DNA of 64,000 nucleotides from Zhongshania sp. R06B22 (GCF_040892595.1 NZ_JBFRYB010000001.1:1364001-1428000), one strand, 5' to 3'; counted from the stretch's first letter, positions 18,127-28,841 are shown. A program made the numbers and translations. Notes: generated by a model from the letters alone, not told the origin.

Positions 18127-18555
18127 TTATACCGTGGCTTGGAGGGCGATATAGGCGGTGACAAAGGCGGCTTCTTGAAAGCCTTTTAGCTCGGTGTCGG
18201 CAAACGGAATTTGCAGAGGATTTTCCCCTAAAACGGCTTTGGCCTGAGACGAGGTGATTACGATTACATCGATGTCTGCGATCAACTGAATGCATGCTTC
18301 CAGCTTGAAGCTGACTGCGCCACCGGCAAACTTACCTTTTGGCAAACGACCCTTGATCGCGACTTTGTCGACTTTATAGTCTTTCATTAGTTGCGCGAAA
18401 GCGGCCTGAAATTGCTTTATGTCATATTGATTGTGTTCTTTGGGTATGCTCAATTTGCGCACCCGGCAGTCCGGTATATTAAATTGTTGGTTTTCTAAAT
18501 TAAGTAAGCAGACAACGGCATCGCTGCCGGTGAGTTCCACGCCGCAAATTCTCAT
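18127..18555 (-). CDS. DUF3010 family protein
   Basis: 142 residues, starting MRICGVELTGSDAVVCLLN. The first strands (GVELTGSDA) and internal VDKVAIKGRLPKGKFAGG match the DUF3010 family of gammaproteobacteria, which has an RNase-H-like nuclease-type fold by appearance but no assigned function that I know of. There is no signal peptide. It lies 52 bp downstream of selO on the same strand, so the two probably share a transcript. Confidence 0.8.
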   Translation of the reverse strand: MRICGVELTGSDAVVCLLNLENQQFNIPDCRVRKLSIPKEHNQYDIKQFQAAFAQLMKDYKVDKVAIKGRLPKGKFAGGAVSFKLEACIQLIADIDVIVITSSQAKAVLGENPLQIPFADTELKGFQEAAFVTAYIALQATV

Positions 18556-18607
18556 TTTGTTTCCCTGGTGTTAGTTGCTGATATTCTGTTGTAAGCGCGA
18601 AGCATTA

Positions 18608-20119
18608 TTAGGTTCCGCAAAAGGTATTTAACACCCTTTCGTTTGGTTTGGCCGGCATGGCGTAGCGCTGATTTTCTGGGTCGAAAGTATGGGGGTTTTC
18701 GAGCACGTCTACTAGCTGGTTAAAATAACTAAAGTCACCGTTGCTTTCAGCGGCAGCAATGGCTTCTTGGACCAAGTGGTTGCGAGGGATGAAAACCGGG
18801 TTTGCTTTAAACATTTTCGCTTGGCGTTGAGCGGGCGATTGCGAGTCGCTATTAAGACGCTGGCGCCACTCATGTAGCCAAGTAGTGAAGGTGTCGTTGA
18901 AGTCAAAAAGTTCGCGAATACTGCTATTAACGCAGGCGGCTTCATCGGCCAGCTCGGCAAGGCGACGGAAGCACAGGGTGAAGTCGGCTTTTTCTTGTTC
19001 CATTAGTTTGAGCAGGTTTTGATACAAGTCGTCATCTTGCTCGGTGAACGTAGCGATTCCCAATTTGTCTTTAATAATGTTTTGGTAGGCGCTGAGGAAT
19101 AAGTCGGGGAAGGTGTTCAGCGCTTCTTGCGCAATGGCTATGGCGCGCTCTTCCTGGGTGCTTTCATTGTTATCAAGGCTGTTATCCAAAATCGGGATTA
19201 GGGCTTGAGCAAGTTGCGCCAGATTCCAATGGGCAATGCCGGGCTGATTGCCATAGGCGTAGCGGCCCTTTTGGTCGATGGAGCTAAATACTGTTGCAGG
19301 GTCGTAGTTATCCATAAACGCGCAGGGGCCGTAGTCGACAGTTTCGCCGCACAGCAACATATTGTCGGTGTTCATCACGCCGTGAATAAAGCCGATAGAT
19401 TGCCATTGCGCAATAAGGGTAGCTTGGCGCTGAATGATCTTATTGAGCATGGCCAAAATTGGATTGCTGGCTTGAGCGGCCTCGGGAAAGTGGCGATTAA
19501 TGAGATAGTCGCTCAGGCTTTGCAGTGCGGCGGTGTCTTGGCGGGCGGCAAAATACTGCATGGTGCCGACCCGAATATGACTTTGTGCAACACGGCTGAA
19601 TACCGCGCCGGGCAGCGCCTGATCTCGAAAAACGAGCTCGCCGCTAGTCACCGCGCCGAGCGCGCGGGTCGTTGGTACATTGAGTGCCGCCATCGCCTCG
19701 CAGAGAATATACTCGCGCAGTACTGGCCCCAAGGGCGATTTACCGTCGCCACCTCGGGAGTAGGGCGTGCGACCTGAGCCTTTGAGTTGCCAATCGTAGC
19801 GGATGCCGCTGTCCGCAAGCAGTTCGCCAAGTAAGACAGCCCGCCCGTCACCCAACTGCGGATTCCAACCGCCGAATTGATGCCCGGCATAAACGGTGGC
19901 GATGGGTTCAGCGCCGGCAGGAATATGGTTGCCGGCCATGCTGGCAATGCCCTCGGGCGAGGCCAGCCACTGTGGGTCTATGCCTAATTCGCTCGCCAAG
20001 TGGACATTGATACGAATTACATTCGGCGCCGGCACTGAGCTTGGAGCCTGCGCGGTGTAAAATTGCTCGCCTTGTTTGACATAGCTATTGTCGAAAACGG
20101 GGCTGTTGGTAGATGTCAT
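18608..20119 (-). CDS. selO: Protein adenylyltransferase SelO
   Basis: 503 residues, the YdiU/UPF0061 pseudokinase family. SelO transfers AMP from ATP to Ser, Thr or Tyr of target proteins, in E. coli linked to redox stress and S-glutathionylation. Signature blocks are YAGHQFGGWNPQLGDGRA, GRTPYSRGGDGKSPLG, HGVMNTDNM and DYGPCAFMDNYDP, the last two forming the metal/ATP site. The C-terminus is NTFCGT, with a Cys near where eukaryotic homologues carry selenocysteine. It is divergent from plsB, with 281 bp between. Confidence 0.94.
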   Translation of the reverse strand: MTSTNSPVFDNSYVKQGEQFYTAQAPSSVPAPNVIRINVHLASELGIDPQWLASPEGIASMAGNHIPAGAEPIATVYAGHQFGGWNPQLGDGRAVLLGELLADSGIRYDWQLKGSGRTPYSRGGDGKSPLGPVLREYILCEAMAALNVPTTRALGAVTSGELVFRDQALPGAVFSRVAQSHIRVGTMQYFAARQDTAALQSLSDYLINRHFPEAAQASNPILAMLNKIIQRQATLIAQWQSIGFIHGVMNTDNMLLCGETVDYGPCAFMDNYDPATVFSSIDQKGRYAYGNQPGIAHWNLAQLAQALIPILDNSLDNNESTQEERAIAIAQEALNTFPDLFLSAYQNIIKDKLGIATFTEQDDDLYQNLLKLMEQEKADFTLCFRRLAELADEAACVNSSIRELFDFNDTFTTWLHEWRQRLNSDSQSPAQRQAKMFKANPVFIPRNHLVQEAIAAAESNGDFSYFNQLVDVLENPHTFDPENQRYAMPAKPNERVLNTFCGT

Positions 20120-20400
20120 GGTATGGCCTGCATAAAGCGGTAAGACAATATCAGCTAAGGTTTTTATACCTTGGATTGCAGCTAATTATACAGTAATCGC
20201 GTGTTCCGGGGGCGCGGACCGTTGTTGCGGGCACTGCTTGCAAGGGGCCATCATTCGCATGCTCGGGTGCGAAAAACGCGACGCGGCGAGACAGACCAAG
20301 TAAAATCGCTGCCGATGGCTCATTTTGCTAATAAAAAGTCCCATGCCGAGCGACTTAACGGTGTGGACGACCGGCATCAGTTTATAAGGATTTGCGTATT

Positions 20401-22878
20401 ATGCCTTGGTTTACCCGTTTATTTTTTGTGCTGTGTCGGATGTTGTCCGCGCCATTTCTTGCCGGTATTAAACCCAAGTTGGTGCAGTTCGATGAGTCAT
20501 TACATGCGGAATTAGACGGCAAACCGGTTTGCTACGTACTCCGGCAGCATAGCTGGACCGATCGGTTTTTGCTGGAGCGCGTTTTTAAGACCCACAAACT
20601 ACCGCTATTGAACGCCAGAGCGGGGAAGTTACCTGATGTTGATCGCGCCGCGTGTTTGTATTTGCCGGTATTGGGCGGTCAGCGAGGTGGTTCTCGGGGA
20701 GTGAATACCATGGCGGCCTTGGTTGCACAGGCGGCTGAAGGTGACTACCCCTTGCGGATTGTGCCGGTATCGGTGTTTTGGGGTCGGGATCCAGGCAGTG
20801 AAACCTCGTTTTTCAAATTATTATTAGGTGACGGAGAGCGGGCGGGTGCTTTTCGCAAGCTTATGGTTATATTGGCTCAGCGTCGCAATGTACTTATCCA
20901 TATTGCCCAGCCTGTGCACTTCAGTACTTTTGTTGCCCGCAAACAGGATCCGGTGGCCGCGGCCGCAGTCATGGCACGCATGCTGTCGTTTTATTATTCC
21001 AGGCGCAAAACCGCAAGTCTTGGCCCCACCTTATTATCGCGCCAGCAAATAATTGATGTGGTATTGCGTCGTCAGTCGGTTCGCGATGCCATTGCTGAAG
21101 AGCAGGAAACATCCATTGCCAAGCCGGGCGTGGTCAATAAACAAGCCCGCAAAATGGCCGAAGAAGTGGCCGCCAATTTTGATGGGCGAATGATTCGAGC
21201 CCTCGAGTTGATATTGAGTTGGGCGTTTCGGAGAATTTTTTCTGGTTTAAAAATTCATCATATCGAGCGCCTGCGCGAGACTGCCAATAATCGGCAGTTA
21301 ATTTATATGCCATCTCACCGCAGTCATTTCGACTATCTGCTGATTTCTTATACCCTCTATGTGCAGGGTCTAGTGCCACCGCATATTGCGGCAGGTGTGA
21401 ACCTGAATTTTTGGCCAGTGGGTGGTTTGCTGCGTCGCGGTGGCGCCTTTTATATACGCCGTAGTTTTAACGGTAAAAAATTATATTCAGCGGTGTTTAA
21501 GTCGTATTTAGATGTGCTGTTGGGTCGGGGCTATCCGGTTGAGTTCTTTCCTGAGGGTGGCCGAAGTCGCACCGGACGTTTGCTGCCGCCGAAACGCGGT
21601 ATGTTGAAAATGACAGTCGAGAGCTTTGTGCAGCAGCCTGGGCGCAAAGTGGCCTTGGTGCCGGTTTATGTTTGCTATGACAAGCTTGTGGAAAGTGCCT
21701 CTTACGTCAAAGAACTGCGTGGTGCGAGCAAGCAAAGTGAGTCGGCAAGTGGCTTATTAAAGGCCCGCAAAATTTTTAAGTCTTCCTATGGCAGTCCCCA
21801 TGTGGCCTTTGGACAACCGATAAGTCTGGATGAGTGTTTTAGTCATATCGAGCCCAATTGGCGCAAGCTCAGCCAATCTGGGGACAATTCCTTTGTGCCT
21901 GCGGTAATTGATTATATTGCGCAGGAAAATATGGAGCGGATAAATGCGGCGGCGGTGGTTAATCCCATCGGCTTAGTGGCGATGATTTTGCTGTCTAGTC
22001 CGCAGCGCGCGATGGCCGAAGACGAGTTGCTGCTGCAAATAGATCACTTTATTGCGATTTTACGACGCCTGCCCTATAGCCCAGATATCACATTGCCTGA
22101 AGGCAGCGCAAAAGAGATTTTTGAGCAGGCGGCGCGGACAGCCGGCCTGTCTCGAATAGATCATCCCTGGGGCCCGATTATTACCGCTACCGGCCGCGAG
22201 GCGGTGATGCTGACCTATTACCGCAATTCGGTTATGCATGTACTGGCCTTGCCGAGTTTGATTGCGCGTTTCTTCCGCCACAGTCAAACCGTGAGCGAGG
22301 CAGAGCTAATAGAGGGTTGTGTCCTTTTATACCCCTTTGTTAAAAATGAATTATTCCTGCGGGTCAAACTTGAGGACTGCGCTGCGGCTGTAAAAGAGCA
22401 AATTAATAATCTCGTTGCGCTTAATCTACTTACTCGAGAGAGTGCGGGTGACAGTCTCAGTCGGGCCAATGTCGGCACCGAAGGCTATGCGGTGTTAACG
22501 GGCTTGGGCCGAATTTTGCGTGAGACCTTTGAGCGTTACACTATTACCAGTTTGCTTTTGGTGCAGGATATTTCTGAAGTACCCGCCCTGCGGGACGATG
22601 TTGAGCTACACACTATTGAGATGGCCCAGCGTCTGGCAATCTTGAGTGGTCGAGAAGCACCGGAATACTTTGATAAAAATCTTTTCCGTGGCTATATCGA
22701 CACCTTGATTGAGCAGGGTTTATTGCTCGCGACTGAGCATGAGATGGGCGAGTTTCTGCGGGTTGATAAACGCTTGGAGGCTTTGTCGCAGCGCTGGGTG
22801 GCCTTGCTCGGACCCGACGTACAGCAAAGTATGCAGCAGCTTATCCGCAAGCCAGTAATGAATGAAAGTGATCAGTGA
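20401..22878 (+). CDS. plsB: Glycerol-3-phosphate 1-O-acyltransferase
   Basis: 825 residues from the ATG that follows AAGGA by 10 bp; a TTG nine bases earlier is too close to that site. It acylates sn-glycerol-3-phosphate at position 1, the first step of phospholipid synthesis at the inner membrane. Acyltransferase blocks are PSHRSHFDYLL (H-x4-D catalytic pair), GGAFYIRR and FPEGGRSRTGRLLPPKRG. The length fits the gammaproteobacterial PlsB family (about 800-840). It is monocistronic and divergent from selO. Confidence 0.95.
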   Translation: MPWFTRLFFVLCRMLSAPFLAGIKPKLVQFDESLHAELDGKPVCYVLRQHSWTDRFLLERVFKTHKLPLLNARAGKLPDVDRAACLYLPVLGGQRGGSRGVNTMAALVAQAAEGDYPLRIVPVSVFWGRDPGSETSFFKLLLGDGERAGAFRKLMVILAQRRNVLIHIAQPVHFSTFVARKQDPVAAAAVMARMLSFYYSRRKTASLGPTLLSRQQIIDVVLRRQSVRDAIAEEQETSIAKPGVVNKQARKMAEEVAANFDGRMIRALELILSWAFRRIFSGLKIHHIERLRETANNRQLIYMPSHRSHFDYLLISYTLYVQGLVPPHIAAGVNLNFWPVGGLLRRGGAFYIRRSFNGKKLYSAVFKSYLDVLLGRGYPVEFFPEGGRSRTGRLLPPKRGMLKMTVESFVQQPGRKVALVPVYVCYDKLVESASYVKELRGASKQSESASGLLKARKIFKSSYGSPHVAFGQPISLDECFSHIEPNWRKLSQSGDNSFVPAVIDYIAQENMERINAAAVVNPIGLVAMILLSSPQRAMAEDELLLQIDHFIAILRRLPYSPDITLPEGSAKEIFEQAARTAGLSRIDHPWGPIITATGREAVMLTYYRNSVMHVLALPSLIARFFRHSQTVSEAELIEGCVLLYPFVKNELFLRVKLEDCAAAVKEQINNLVALNLLTRESAGDSLSRANVGTEGYAVLTGLGRILRETFERYTITSLLLVQDISEVPALRDDVELHTIEMAQRLAILSGREAPEYFDKNLFRGYIDTLIEQGLLLATEHEMGEFLRVDKRLEALSQRWVALLGPDVQQSMQQLIRKPVMNESDQ

Positions 22879-23206
22879 TGGTATGAATGCCTTGGCTTGA
22901 AACATCCTACTTAAAAGCTTGGGTTGGCAGCGCCTTAGGCTCCTAATATTATCGGGCGTCTGATGCGGGCATAGGGCGCACTGATCGGCGCCTGCAGGGG
23001 CAACTATTTTTGAGGTTTCCCCAGGGTGCTGCCTCGGTTACAATATCCGCTATTCTAATGACGTGTGACGAGTCCGAAAAAATGGCGCATAACGCCCGCA
23101 TAACACCGCTGTGTGATTGCCGTCGATGGCGATGGTAGCTCTTGCAATAAGCAAATTACTGCAACCAGCAGATTACTAAGCCGTCCCCCATTTTTAAGGA
23201 TTTATC
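22879..23206 (+). promoter_or_regulatory. 328-bp leader region of the trp operon
   Basis: The gap between plsB and trpE contains a small open frame with tandem Trp codons (listed separately). After its stop come the direct repeats GCAAATTACT and GCAGATTACT, and a short stem TTGCA/TGCAA. No GC-rich hairpin with a T run is obvious before trpE; ATTTTT lies near 23193. A ribosome-stalling control is likely, but its second half is not clear. Confidence 0.5.
23082..23138 (+). CDS. trpL: Candidate trp leader peptide (W-R-W-stop)
   Basis: An 18-codon frame reads MAHNARITPLCDCRRWRW and stops at TAG. Two of its last three codons are TGG, 69 bp before the trpE start. Tryptophan is otherwise rare, so two codons at the end of a short leader upstream of trpE are the usual mark of an attenuation peptide. 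The ribosome-binding site is weak (ACGAG ten bases upstream). Segments around the Trp codons can fold (CCGTCG with CGATGG). A downstream terminator was not found. Confidence 0.6.
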   Translation: MAHNARITPLCDCRRWRW

Positions 23207-24727
23207 ATGCAAGCCCAGCGATACAATGAACTGGCGCAGCAAGGCTATAACCGGATACCGGTTTATCGCGATGTGCTCGCCGATCTTGACACCCCTCTCA
23301 GTGCCTATTTAAAACTCGCCGCAGCGCCCTACAGTTTTCTGTTCGAGTCTGTGCACGGTGGCGAGAAATGGGGGCGTTACTCTATTATTGGTTTGGGCGC
23401 GCGCACGGTGCTGCGGGCCGAGGGCAAACAGGTCACCATTTCCTGTGATGGCGATGTAATAGAGACCCATCAATGTGAAGACGCGCTTGCCTTTGTAGAG
23501 GCTTTTCAGGCTCGCTATCAGGTGCCTGAAATCGACGAGCTGCCTGCATTTTACGGTGGTCTGGTCGGTTATTTTGCCTACGATTGTGTGCGTTATATTG
23601 AACCCAAGTTGTTGGCGGGTACGCCAGCTGACGTCTTGGGAACACCAGATATTTTATTAATGGTGTCAGAGGAATTACTGGTTTTTGATAATCTTTCTGG
23701 CACCGTTAAGATTATTACCCACGCTGATCCGGCGGATGACAAAGCCTATAAGAAAGCACAGCAGAGACTGGATTCCTATGAGCAGTTGCTGCGTGGTGTG
23801 TCACCGCTGCTACCAGAGCTAAATCTAGACGCCGACGGTGTCGCTGAAGCAGACTTTGTGTCGAGCTTTGGCGAGGATAATTTCAAAGATGCCGTCGAAA
23901 AAGTGCGTGAATATGTGCTGGCAGGTGACGTGATGCAGGTGGTGTTATCTCAGCGTCTAAGTATTCCATTCACTGCCTCACCACTTAATTTTTATCGCGC
24001 GTTGCGGCACCTCAATCCCTCTCCATATATGTACTATCTCAATCTAGACGACTTCCATATTGTCGGTTCTTCGCCGGAAATTTTGGCGCGGCTGGAAGAT
24101 GGCGAGGTAACGGTACGTCCTATCGCAGGTACGCGTCGTCGCGGACATACTGAAGCCGAAGACTTGGCGCTTGAGAAAGAATTGCTGGCTGATCCTAAAG
24201 AGATCGCCGAGCATTTAATGCTCATCGATTTAGGTCGCAATGACGCCGGCCGGGTTGCCAAAACAGGCACGGTGGAGTTGAGTGATAAAATGGTGGTGGA
24301 GCGTTACTCCCACGTTATGCACATTGTGTCTAATGTTCGCGCGCAAGTGCGTGACGATATTACCGCCATGGATGTGCTGCGGGCCACCTTGCCCGCTGGC
24401 ACATTAAGCGGCGCGCCGAAAGTCCGTGCCATGGAAATTATCGATGAGTTAGAGTCGGTAAAACGTGGTGTATATGGCGGTGCGGTGGGTTATTTAAGTT
24501 GGAATGGCAATATGGATACCGCCATTGCGATTCGCACCGCAGTGATCAAAGACAATCAACTTCATATTCAAGCCGGCGCCGGTATTGTTGCCGATTCCCA
24601 GCCCAGGCTGGAATGGAAGGAAACCATGAATAAGGCGCGAGCGGTATTCAAAGCGGCCTCGATGGTGCAGGGGGCGGTAAAATGCACGGCAGCCAGTGAG
24701 ACCAATTCAAGAGGGGAGGCGTCATAA
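23207..24727 (+). CDS. trpE: Anthranilate synthase component I
   Basis: 506 residues. It converts chorismate to anthranilate with ammonia from TrpG, the first committed step of tryptophan synthesis. The N-terminal domain contains the LLES-like feedback region (FLFESVHGG). The chorismate-binding domain contains [20 protein letters not shown] and [23 protein letters not shown] lies eight bases before the ATG. The stop overlaps the trpG start by one base, so the operon is coupled. Confidence 0.96.
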   Translation: MQAQRYNELAQQGYNRIPVYRDVLADLDTPLSAYLKLAAAPYSFLFESVHGGEKWGRYSIIGLGARTVLRAEGKQVTISCDGDVIETHQCEDALAFVEAFQARYQVPEIDELPAFYGGLVGYFAYDCVRYIEPKLLAGTPADVLGTPDILLMVSEELLVFDNLSGTVKIITHADPADDKAYKKAQQRLDSYEQLLRGVSPLLPELNLDADGVAEADFVSSFGEDNFKDAVEKVREYVLAGDVMQVVLSQRLSIPFTASPLNFYRALRHLNPSPYMYYLNLDDFHIVGSSPEILARLEDGEVTVRPIAGTRRRGHTEAEDLALEKELLADPKEIAEHLMLIDLGRNDAGRVAKTGTVELSDKMVVERYSHVMHIVSNVRAQVRDDITAMDVLRATLPAGTLSGAPKVRAMEIIDELESVKRGVYGGAVGYLSWNGNMDTAIAIRTAVIKDNQLHIQAGAGIVADSQPRLEWKETMNKARAVFKAASMVQGAVKCTAASETNSRGEAS

Positions 24728-25311
24728 TGTTATTAATGATCGATAATTACGACTCCTTCACCTACAACGTCGTACAGTATTTTGCTGAGTTGGGCGCCGA
24801 TGTAAAAGTGCTGCGCAATGATGAGATTAGTATTGACGAGATCCGCGCACTGGCGCCCACCCACCTAGTGATCTCTCCTGGCCCCTGTACGCCCAATGAG
24901 GCGGGTATTTCACTGGCGGCCATTAAGGCTTTTGCTGGCGAGATTCCCATTCTCGGTGTGTGTTTGGGTCATCAGAGTATTGGTCAGGCATTTGGCGGCA
25001 AGATTGTGCGCGCGCGTGCGGTGATGCACGGTAAAACCTCGCCTATGCACCATCACAATAGCGGTGTATTCAGCGGTTTAAATAATCCGCTAGTGGCGAC
25101 CCGCTACCACTCTCTAGTGATTGAAAAAGACAGCTTGCCGGATTGCTTGGAAGTCACGTCATGGACCCAACACGCCGACGGATCAGTAGATGAAATTATG
25201 GGCGTGCGCCACAAGATCTTAGATATTGAGGGCGTGCAGTTTCATCCAGAATCGATTTTGTCAGAGCAGGGCCACGAGCTGTTTAAAAACTTTTTGGAGC
25301 GCAGCGCATGA
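24727..25311 (+). CDS. trpG: Anthranilate synthase component II (glutaminase)
   Basis: 194 residues, a class I glutamine amidotransferase that supplies ammonia to TrpE and possibly also to PabB. The nucleophile is the Cys in [11 protein letters not shown], and the His-Glu pair is in QFHPESI. The start [14 protein letters not shown] is diagnostic for TrpG/PabA. It overlaps trpE by 1 bp and trpD by 4 bp. No other PabA-type gene is in the window, so dual use in folate synthesis is possible. Confidence 0.95.
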   Translation: MLLMIDNYDSFTYNVVQYFAELGADVKVLRNDEISIDEIRALAPTHLVISPGPCTPNEAGISLAAIKAFAGEIPILGVCLGHQSIGQAFGGKIVRARAVMHGKTSPMHHHNSGVFSGLNNPLVATRYHSLVIEKDSLPDCLEVTSWTQHADGSVDEIMGVRHKILDIEGVQFHPESILSEQGHELFKNFLERSA

Positions 25312-26372
25312 GCGATATGAATATTAAAGATGCACTGGCTTTGGTGGTGCGCAGTATAAGCTTGAGTACCGACGATATGGCGGCGGTAATGCGCGATATT
25401 ATGACTGGTAAATGCAGCGATGCTCAGATTGCCGCATTTCTTATTGCGCTGCGCATGAAAAGCGAAAGTCTGGATGAGATTGAAGGTGCCGCCCGAGTTA
25501 TGCGCGAGTTAGCGACACCGGTGAATATCGATGGCCTTGACCACGTGGTGGATATTGTTGGCACCGGGGGCGATGGCGCCAATTTATTTAATGTCTCCTC
25601 GGCCAGTACCTTTGTTATTGCCGCGGCGGGTGCCAAGGTGGCAAAGCATGGCAACCGCTCGGTGTCATCTAAAAGCGGCAGTGCCGATGTATTGGAAAGC
25701 GCCGGCATTGAACTCAATTTGAATCCCCAGCAGGTTGAACGCTGCATTCGCGAAGTGGGCCTTGGCTTTATGTTTGCGGTTAATCATCACAGCGCCATGA
25801 AATACGCAATTGGTGTGCGCCGTGATATTGCCCAGCGCACGATCTTCAATATCTTAGGGCCGCTGACCAACCCTGCGGGCGTGACGCGTCTAGTGTTGGG
25901 TGTGTTTAGTTCCGAGCTCTGCCGTCCCTTAGCTGAGGTCTTGAAGCGTTTGGGCGCCGAGCATGTGATGGTAGTTCACGCCAAAGACGGTTTGGATGAA
26001 ATTAGTTTGGCGACCGCCACGGAAGTGGTGGAGCTTAAAGATGGCGAGATTCGTGAATACCTGCTGACACCTGAAGATGTGGGGATAAGCAGTCAGAGTT
26101 TGGTGGGCCTGGATGTTTCAGACAGCAAGGCCTCCTTGGCTTTGATTCGCGATGCCTTAGGCAAACGTGAAACCGAAGCGGGTAAAAAAGCGGCGGATAT
26201 GATTGCCCTTAATGCTGGCGCCGCCTTATATGTGGCGGGTGTTGTCAGTACTTTAAAGCACGGTGTGGCCTTGGCCGAGGACACTATTCATGGTGGCCAA
26301 GCGCTAGAAAAAATGGGTGAGCTGGCGGCTTTTAGCCAGGGCCTGAATCCCACTCCTGAGGCCGAGCTATGA
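25308..26372 (+). CDS. trpD: Anthranilate phosphoribosyltransferase
   Basis: 354 residues. It transfers phosphoribose from PRPP to anthranilate. The glycine-rich [12 protein letters not shown] loop binds PRPP pyrophosphate, [18 protein letters not shown] binds both substrates, and NILGPLTNP is family-typical. It is a stand-alone enzyme, not fused to TrpG as in enterobacteria. Both ends overlap neighbouring genes by four bases. Confidence 0.95.
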   Translation: MSDMNIKDALALVVRSISLSTDDMAAVMRDIMTGKCSDAQIAAFLIALRMKSESLDEIEGAARVMRELATPVNIDGLDHVVDIVGTGGDGANLFNVSSASTFVIAAAGAKVAKHGNRSVSSKSGSADVLESAGIELNLNPQQVERCIREVGLGFMFAVNHHSAMKYAIGVRRDIAQRTIFNILGPLTNPAGVTRLVLGVFSSELCRPLAEVLKRLGAEHVMVVHAKDGLDEISLATATEVVELKDGEIREYLLTPEDVGISSQSLVGLDVSDSKASLALIRDALGKRETEAGKKAADMIALNAGAALYVAGVVSTLKHGVALAEDTIHGGQALEKMGELAAFSQGLNPTPEAEL

Positions 26373-27175
26373 TGACTAATAGCAGCACCCCAACGGTGCT
26401 CAAAAAAATTCTTGATCGCAAGCGTGAAGAGATCGCTGAGCGCAGTGCGCGGATGTCGATCGCTCAACTGCAAGAGCAAATACACAGCGCATCGGCGCCC
26501 CGCGGTTTTGTGCAGTCTATAGAAGCCAAGCTGGCTGCCGGTAAGTCGGCGGTGATTGCCGAAGTGAAAAAAGCGTCACCCTCCAAGGGCGTGATTCGCG
26601 AAGACTTCAATCCAGCCGACATCGCATCAAGCTATGAAATGGGCGGAGCAGCGTGTTTGTCAGTATTAACCGATGCGGATTTTTTTCAGGGTGCGGAGGC
26701 GTATTTACAGCAGGCGCGTGCGGCCTGTTCGCTGCCGGTGATCCGCAAAGATTTTATTATAGATCCCTATCAGGTTTATGAAGCGCGCGCGATTGGTGCT
26801 GATTGTATTTTATTGATCGCCGCAGCGCTGGATGATGAGGCCATGACAGACCTCAATAAACTGGCCCAAAGCTTGGGAATGGATGTTTTAATTGAAGTTC
26901 ATAACGCCGAGGAGTTGGCGCGAACCCTACCACTGGGTAATCGCTTGGTGGGCATTAATAATCGCAATTTACACAATTTTGAAACCTCGCTGCAGAATAC
27001 TTTCGATTTACTGACGTCGATCAGCGCTGATTATATTGTGGTGACCGAAAGTGGTATTCACACCGCAGAGGATGTGTCTGCAATGCGCGAACATGGGGTG
27101 AATGCATTTTTAGTGGGGGAGGCTTTTATGCGAGCGCCTGAGCCCGGCGAGAAATTGGCAGAATTATTTGCCTAA
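26369..27175 (+). CDS. trpC: Indole-3-glycerol phosphate synthase
   Basis: 268 residues, a TIM barrel that closes the indole ring of CdRP. Catalytic Lys residues lie in [12 protein letters not shown] and [13 protein letters not shown], Glu in IEVHN, and phosphate is bound by GINNRNL and TESGI. It is stand-alone, not fused to TrpF. It ends the trpEGDC operon and converges with crp 21 bp away. trpF, trpB and trpA are not in the window, as in Pseudomonas where they lie elsewhere. Confidence 0.95.
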   Translation: MMTNSSTPTVLKKILDRKREEIAERSARMSIAQLQEQIHSASAPRGFVQSIEAKLAAGKSAVIAEVKKASPSKGVIREDFNPADIASSYEMGGAACLSVLTDADFFQGAEAYLQQARAACSLPVIRKDFIIDPYQVYEARAIGADCILLIAAALDDEAMTDLNKLAQSLGMDVLIEVHNAEELARTLPLGNRLVGINNRNLHNFETSLQNTFDLLTSISADYIVVTESGIHTAEDVSAMREHGVNAFLVGEAFMRAPEPGEKLAELFA

Positions 27176-27196
27176 GTGATGCGGCATCTGAGCGCG

Positions 27197-27835
27197 CTAG
27201 CGGGTGCCGTAGACCACCATGGTTTTACCTTTTACTTGCACCAAACCCTGTTCTTCCAAGGTCTTTAATACACGGCCAACCATTTCCCGGGAACAGCCCA
27301 CGATACGACCAATTTCCTGACGGGTGATTTTGATTTGCATGCCGTCGGGATGGGTCATGGCGTCGGGTTGCTTACAGAGGTCTAAGAGCGTGCGAGCCAC
27401 GCGGCCGGTGACATCTAAAAACGCGAGATCGCCGACTTTGCGTGTGGTTAGTCGCAGCCGTTTGGCCATTTGCTTGCCCAGCGCCAAGAGGATGTCTGGG
27501 TATTGCTTATTGAGCTCGCGAAATTTGGTATAGCTGATTTCAGCGATTTCGCACTCGGTGCGGCTTTTAACTAAGGCGCTGCGAGTTACTGGAATATCTT
27601 CATCAAAAACCCCCATTTCTCCGAAGAAGTCGCCTTTATTGAGGTAGGCAACGATCATTTCGCGACCTTCGTCATCTTCAATAATGACGGTGACCGAGCC
27701 TTCGGTAATGTAGTACAGGGCATCACTGGCGTCGCCGGCGTAGATGAGCGTACTTTTACTGGGGTAGCGCCGCCGATGGCAGTGACTGAGAAAGTTCTCT
27801 AAATCGGCTATTTCTGGTTTTAAGGGATTCAACAC
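27197..27835 (-). CDS. crp: cAMP receptor protein family regulator (Crp/Vfr)
   Basis: 212 residues. The N-terminal cyclic-nucleotide-binding domain (about 15-120) contains [10 protein letters not shown], with RSA (Arg-Ser) for cAMP phosphate. The C-terminal winged helix has [33 protein letters not shown] recognition helices, nearly identical to Pseudomonas Vfr as I recall it. The start is a GTG without a strong binding site. The position beside trpC and divergent from an OsmC gene matches Pseudomonas. It probably controls carbon use and surface or virulence-like traits. Confidence 0.93.
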   Translation of the reverse strand: MLNPLKPEIADLENFLSHCHRRRYPSKSTLIYAGDASDALYYITEGSVTVIIEDDEGREMIVAYLNKGDFFGEMGVFDEDIPVTRSALVKSRTECEIAEISYTKFRELNKQYPDILLALGKQMAKRLRLTTRKVGDLAFLDVTGRVARTLLDLCKQPDAMTHPDGMQIKITRQEIGRIVGCSREMVGRVLKTLEEQGLVQVKGKTMVVYGTR

Positions 27836-28011
27836 AGCTTGGGGCTCTCGTTAAAACAGTAAATCCATTTACTAAGTTGCGGGCAGATTTAAATGGTGTT
27901 TTCGGCCCATGGCTGCCCTCAGTATGACCTGCTTTGCTGGCCATGGCGAGCTAGAATCTGGGCGCTGTGGTAAGCTTAGTCCAATTTTTTTGGTATCGCT
28001 ATGAGGGTAAA

Positions 28012-28434
28012 ATGAAAGCGACGGTTAAGTGGGTAGATGGTGTTATGTTTCTCGGCGAGTCGGGGAGTGGTCACTCGGTAGTGATGGATGGTCCAGAAGA
28101 CCATGGCGGCCGTAATATGGGAATTCGCCCCATGGAAATGCTGCTAGTGGGCATGGGCGGCTGCGCGTCATTTGATGTGATGACAATGTTGAAAAAGTCG
28201 CGTCAAGATGTGACGGATTGTCGCTGTGATCTGGATGCCGAGCGCGCCGATGCGGTGCCCGCCGTTTTTACAAAAATACACCTGCATTTTGTTGTTAGTG
28301 GTAAAAATTTAAAAGCAGCACACGTCAAACGTGCGGTGGAATTGTCCGCTGAAAAATATTGTTCCGCGTCTATTATGATGGGAGCGGCGGGCGTCGAAGT
28401 CAGCCATAGCCACGAGGTCATCGACAGTGTCTGA
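28012..28434 (+). CDS. OsmC family peroxiredoxin-like protein
   Basis: 140 residues from the ATG opening MKATVKWVDG, preceded by GAGGG; a GTG 45 bases earlier is less likely. OsmC/Ohr proteins reduce organic hydroperoxides with two Cys. Here Cys residues sit in GMGGCASFD and SAEKYCSAS, the two usual places. Its neighbour on the other strand is crp, as in Pseudomonas. The VOC gene starts 8 bp before its stop, so the two are coupled. Confidence 0.88.
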   Translation: MKATVKWVDGVMFLGESGSGHSVVMDGPEDHGGRNMGIRPMEMLLVGMGGCASFDVMTMLKKSRQDVTDCRCDLDAERADAVPAVFTKIHLHFVVSGKNLKAAHVKRAVELSAEKYCSASIMMGAAGVEVSHSHEVIDSV

Positions 28435-28837
28435 GAAGCTAGTTCGTCCTAATCCACATGGTGGCATGCGCCATATTGCCCTGTTTGTGGAAAAATTCGA
28501 CGAGACCCTCTGTTTCTATACTGACGTTATGGGTATGACGGTGGAGTGGCAGCCAGATCCAGACAATATCTATTTGTGCTCGGGCAATGATAATCTTGCC
28601 CTGCACCGCTATCAGGGGCCGCTTCGGCCGGTGGCTGGGCAGCGTCTAGATCATATTGGGTTTATTTTAAACGCCCCAGAGGATGTGGATGCTTGGCATG
28701 CGTTTTTATTGGCGAATCAGGTGAGTATTAAGACCGAGCCGCGCACTCATCGTGACGGTGCCCGCAGTTTTTACTGTCTTGACCCCGACGGCAATTTGGT
28801 ACAACTCATTTTTCACCCGCCGATTAGCGGGCGCTAG
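28427..28837 (+). CDS. VOC superfamily (glyoxalase-like) protein
   Basis: 136 residues, starting at a GTG inside the osmC end. It has the two beta-alpha-beta-beta-beta units of the vicinal oxygen chelate fold: RHIALFVEKFDETLCFYTDVMGM for unit 1 and LDHIGFILNAPEDVDAWHAF for unit 2, ending FYCLDPDGNLVQLIFH. Candidate metal ligands are the His residues in MRHIAL and LDHIGF and the Glu/Gln near the end. The substrate is unknown. It stands where Pseudomonas has speD. Confidence 0.87.
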   Translation: MSEKLVRPNPHGGMRHIALFVEKFDETLCFYTDVMGMTVEWQPDPDNIYLCSGNDNLALHRYQGPLRPVAGQRLDHIGFILNAPEDVDAWHAFLLANQVSIKTEPRTHRDGARSFYCLDPDGNLVQLIFHPPISGR

Positions 28838-28841
28838 CTCG

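Noticed and set aside
19205..19777. 190-codon plus-strand frame antisense to selO
   Set aside because: It lies entirely in selO on the opposite strand and lacks any motif; SelO is certain.
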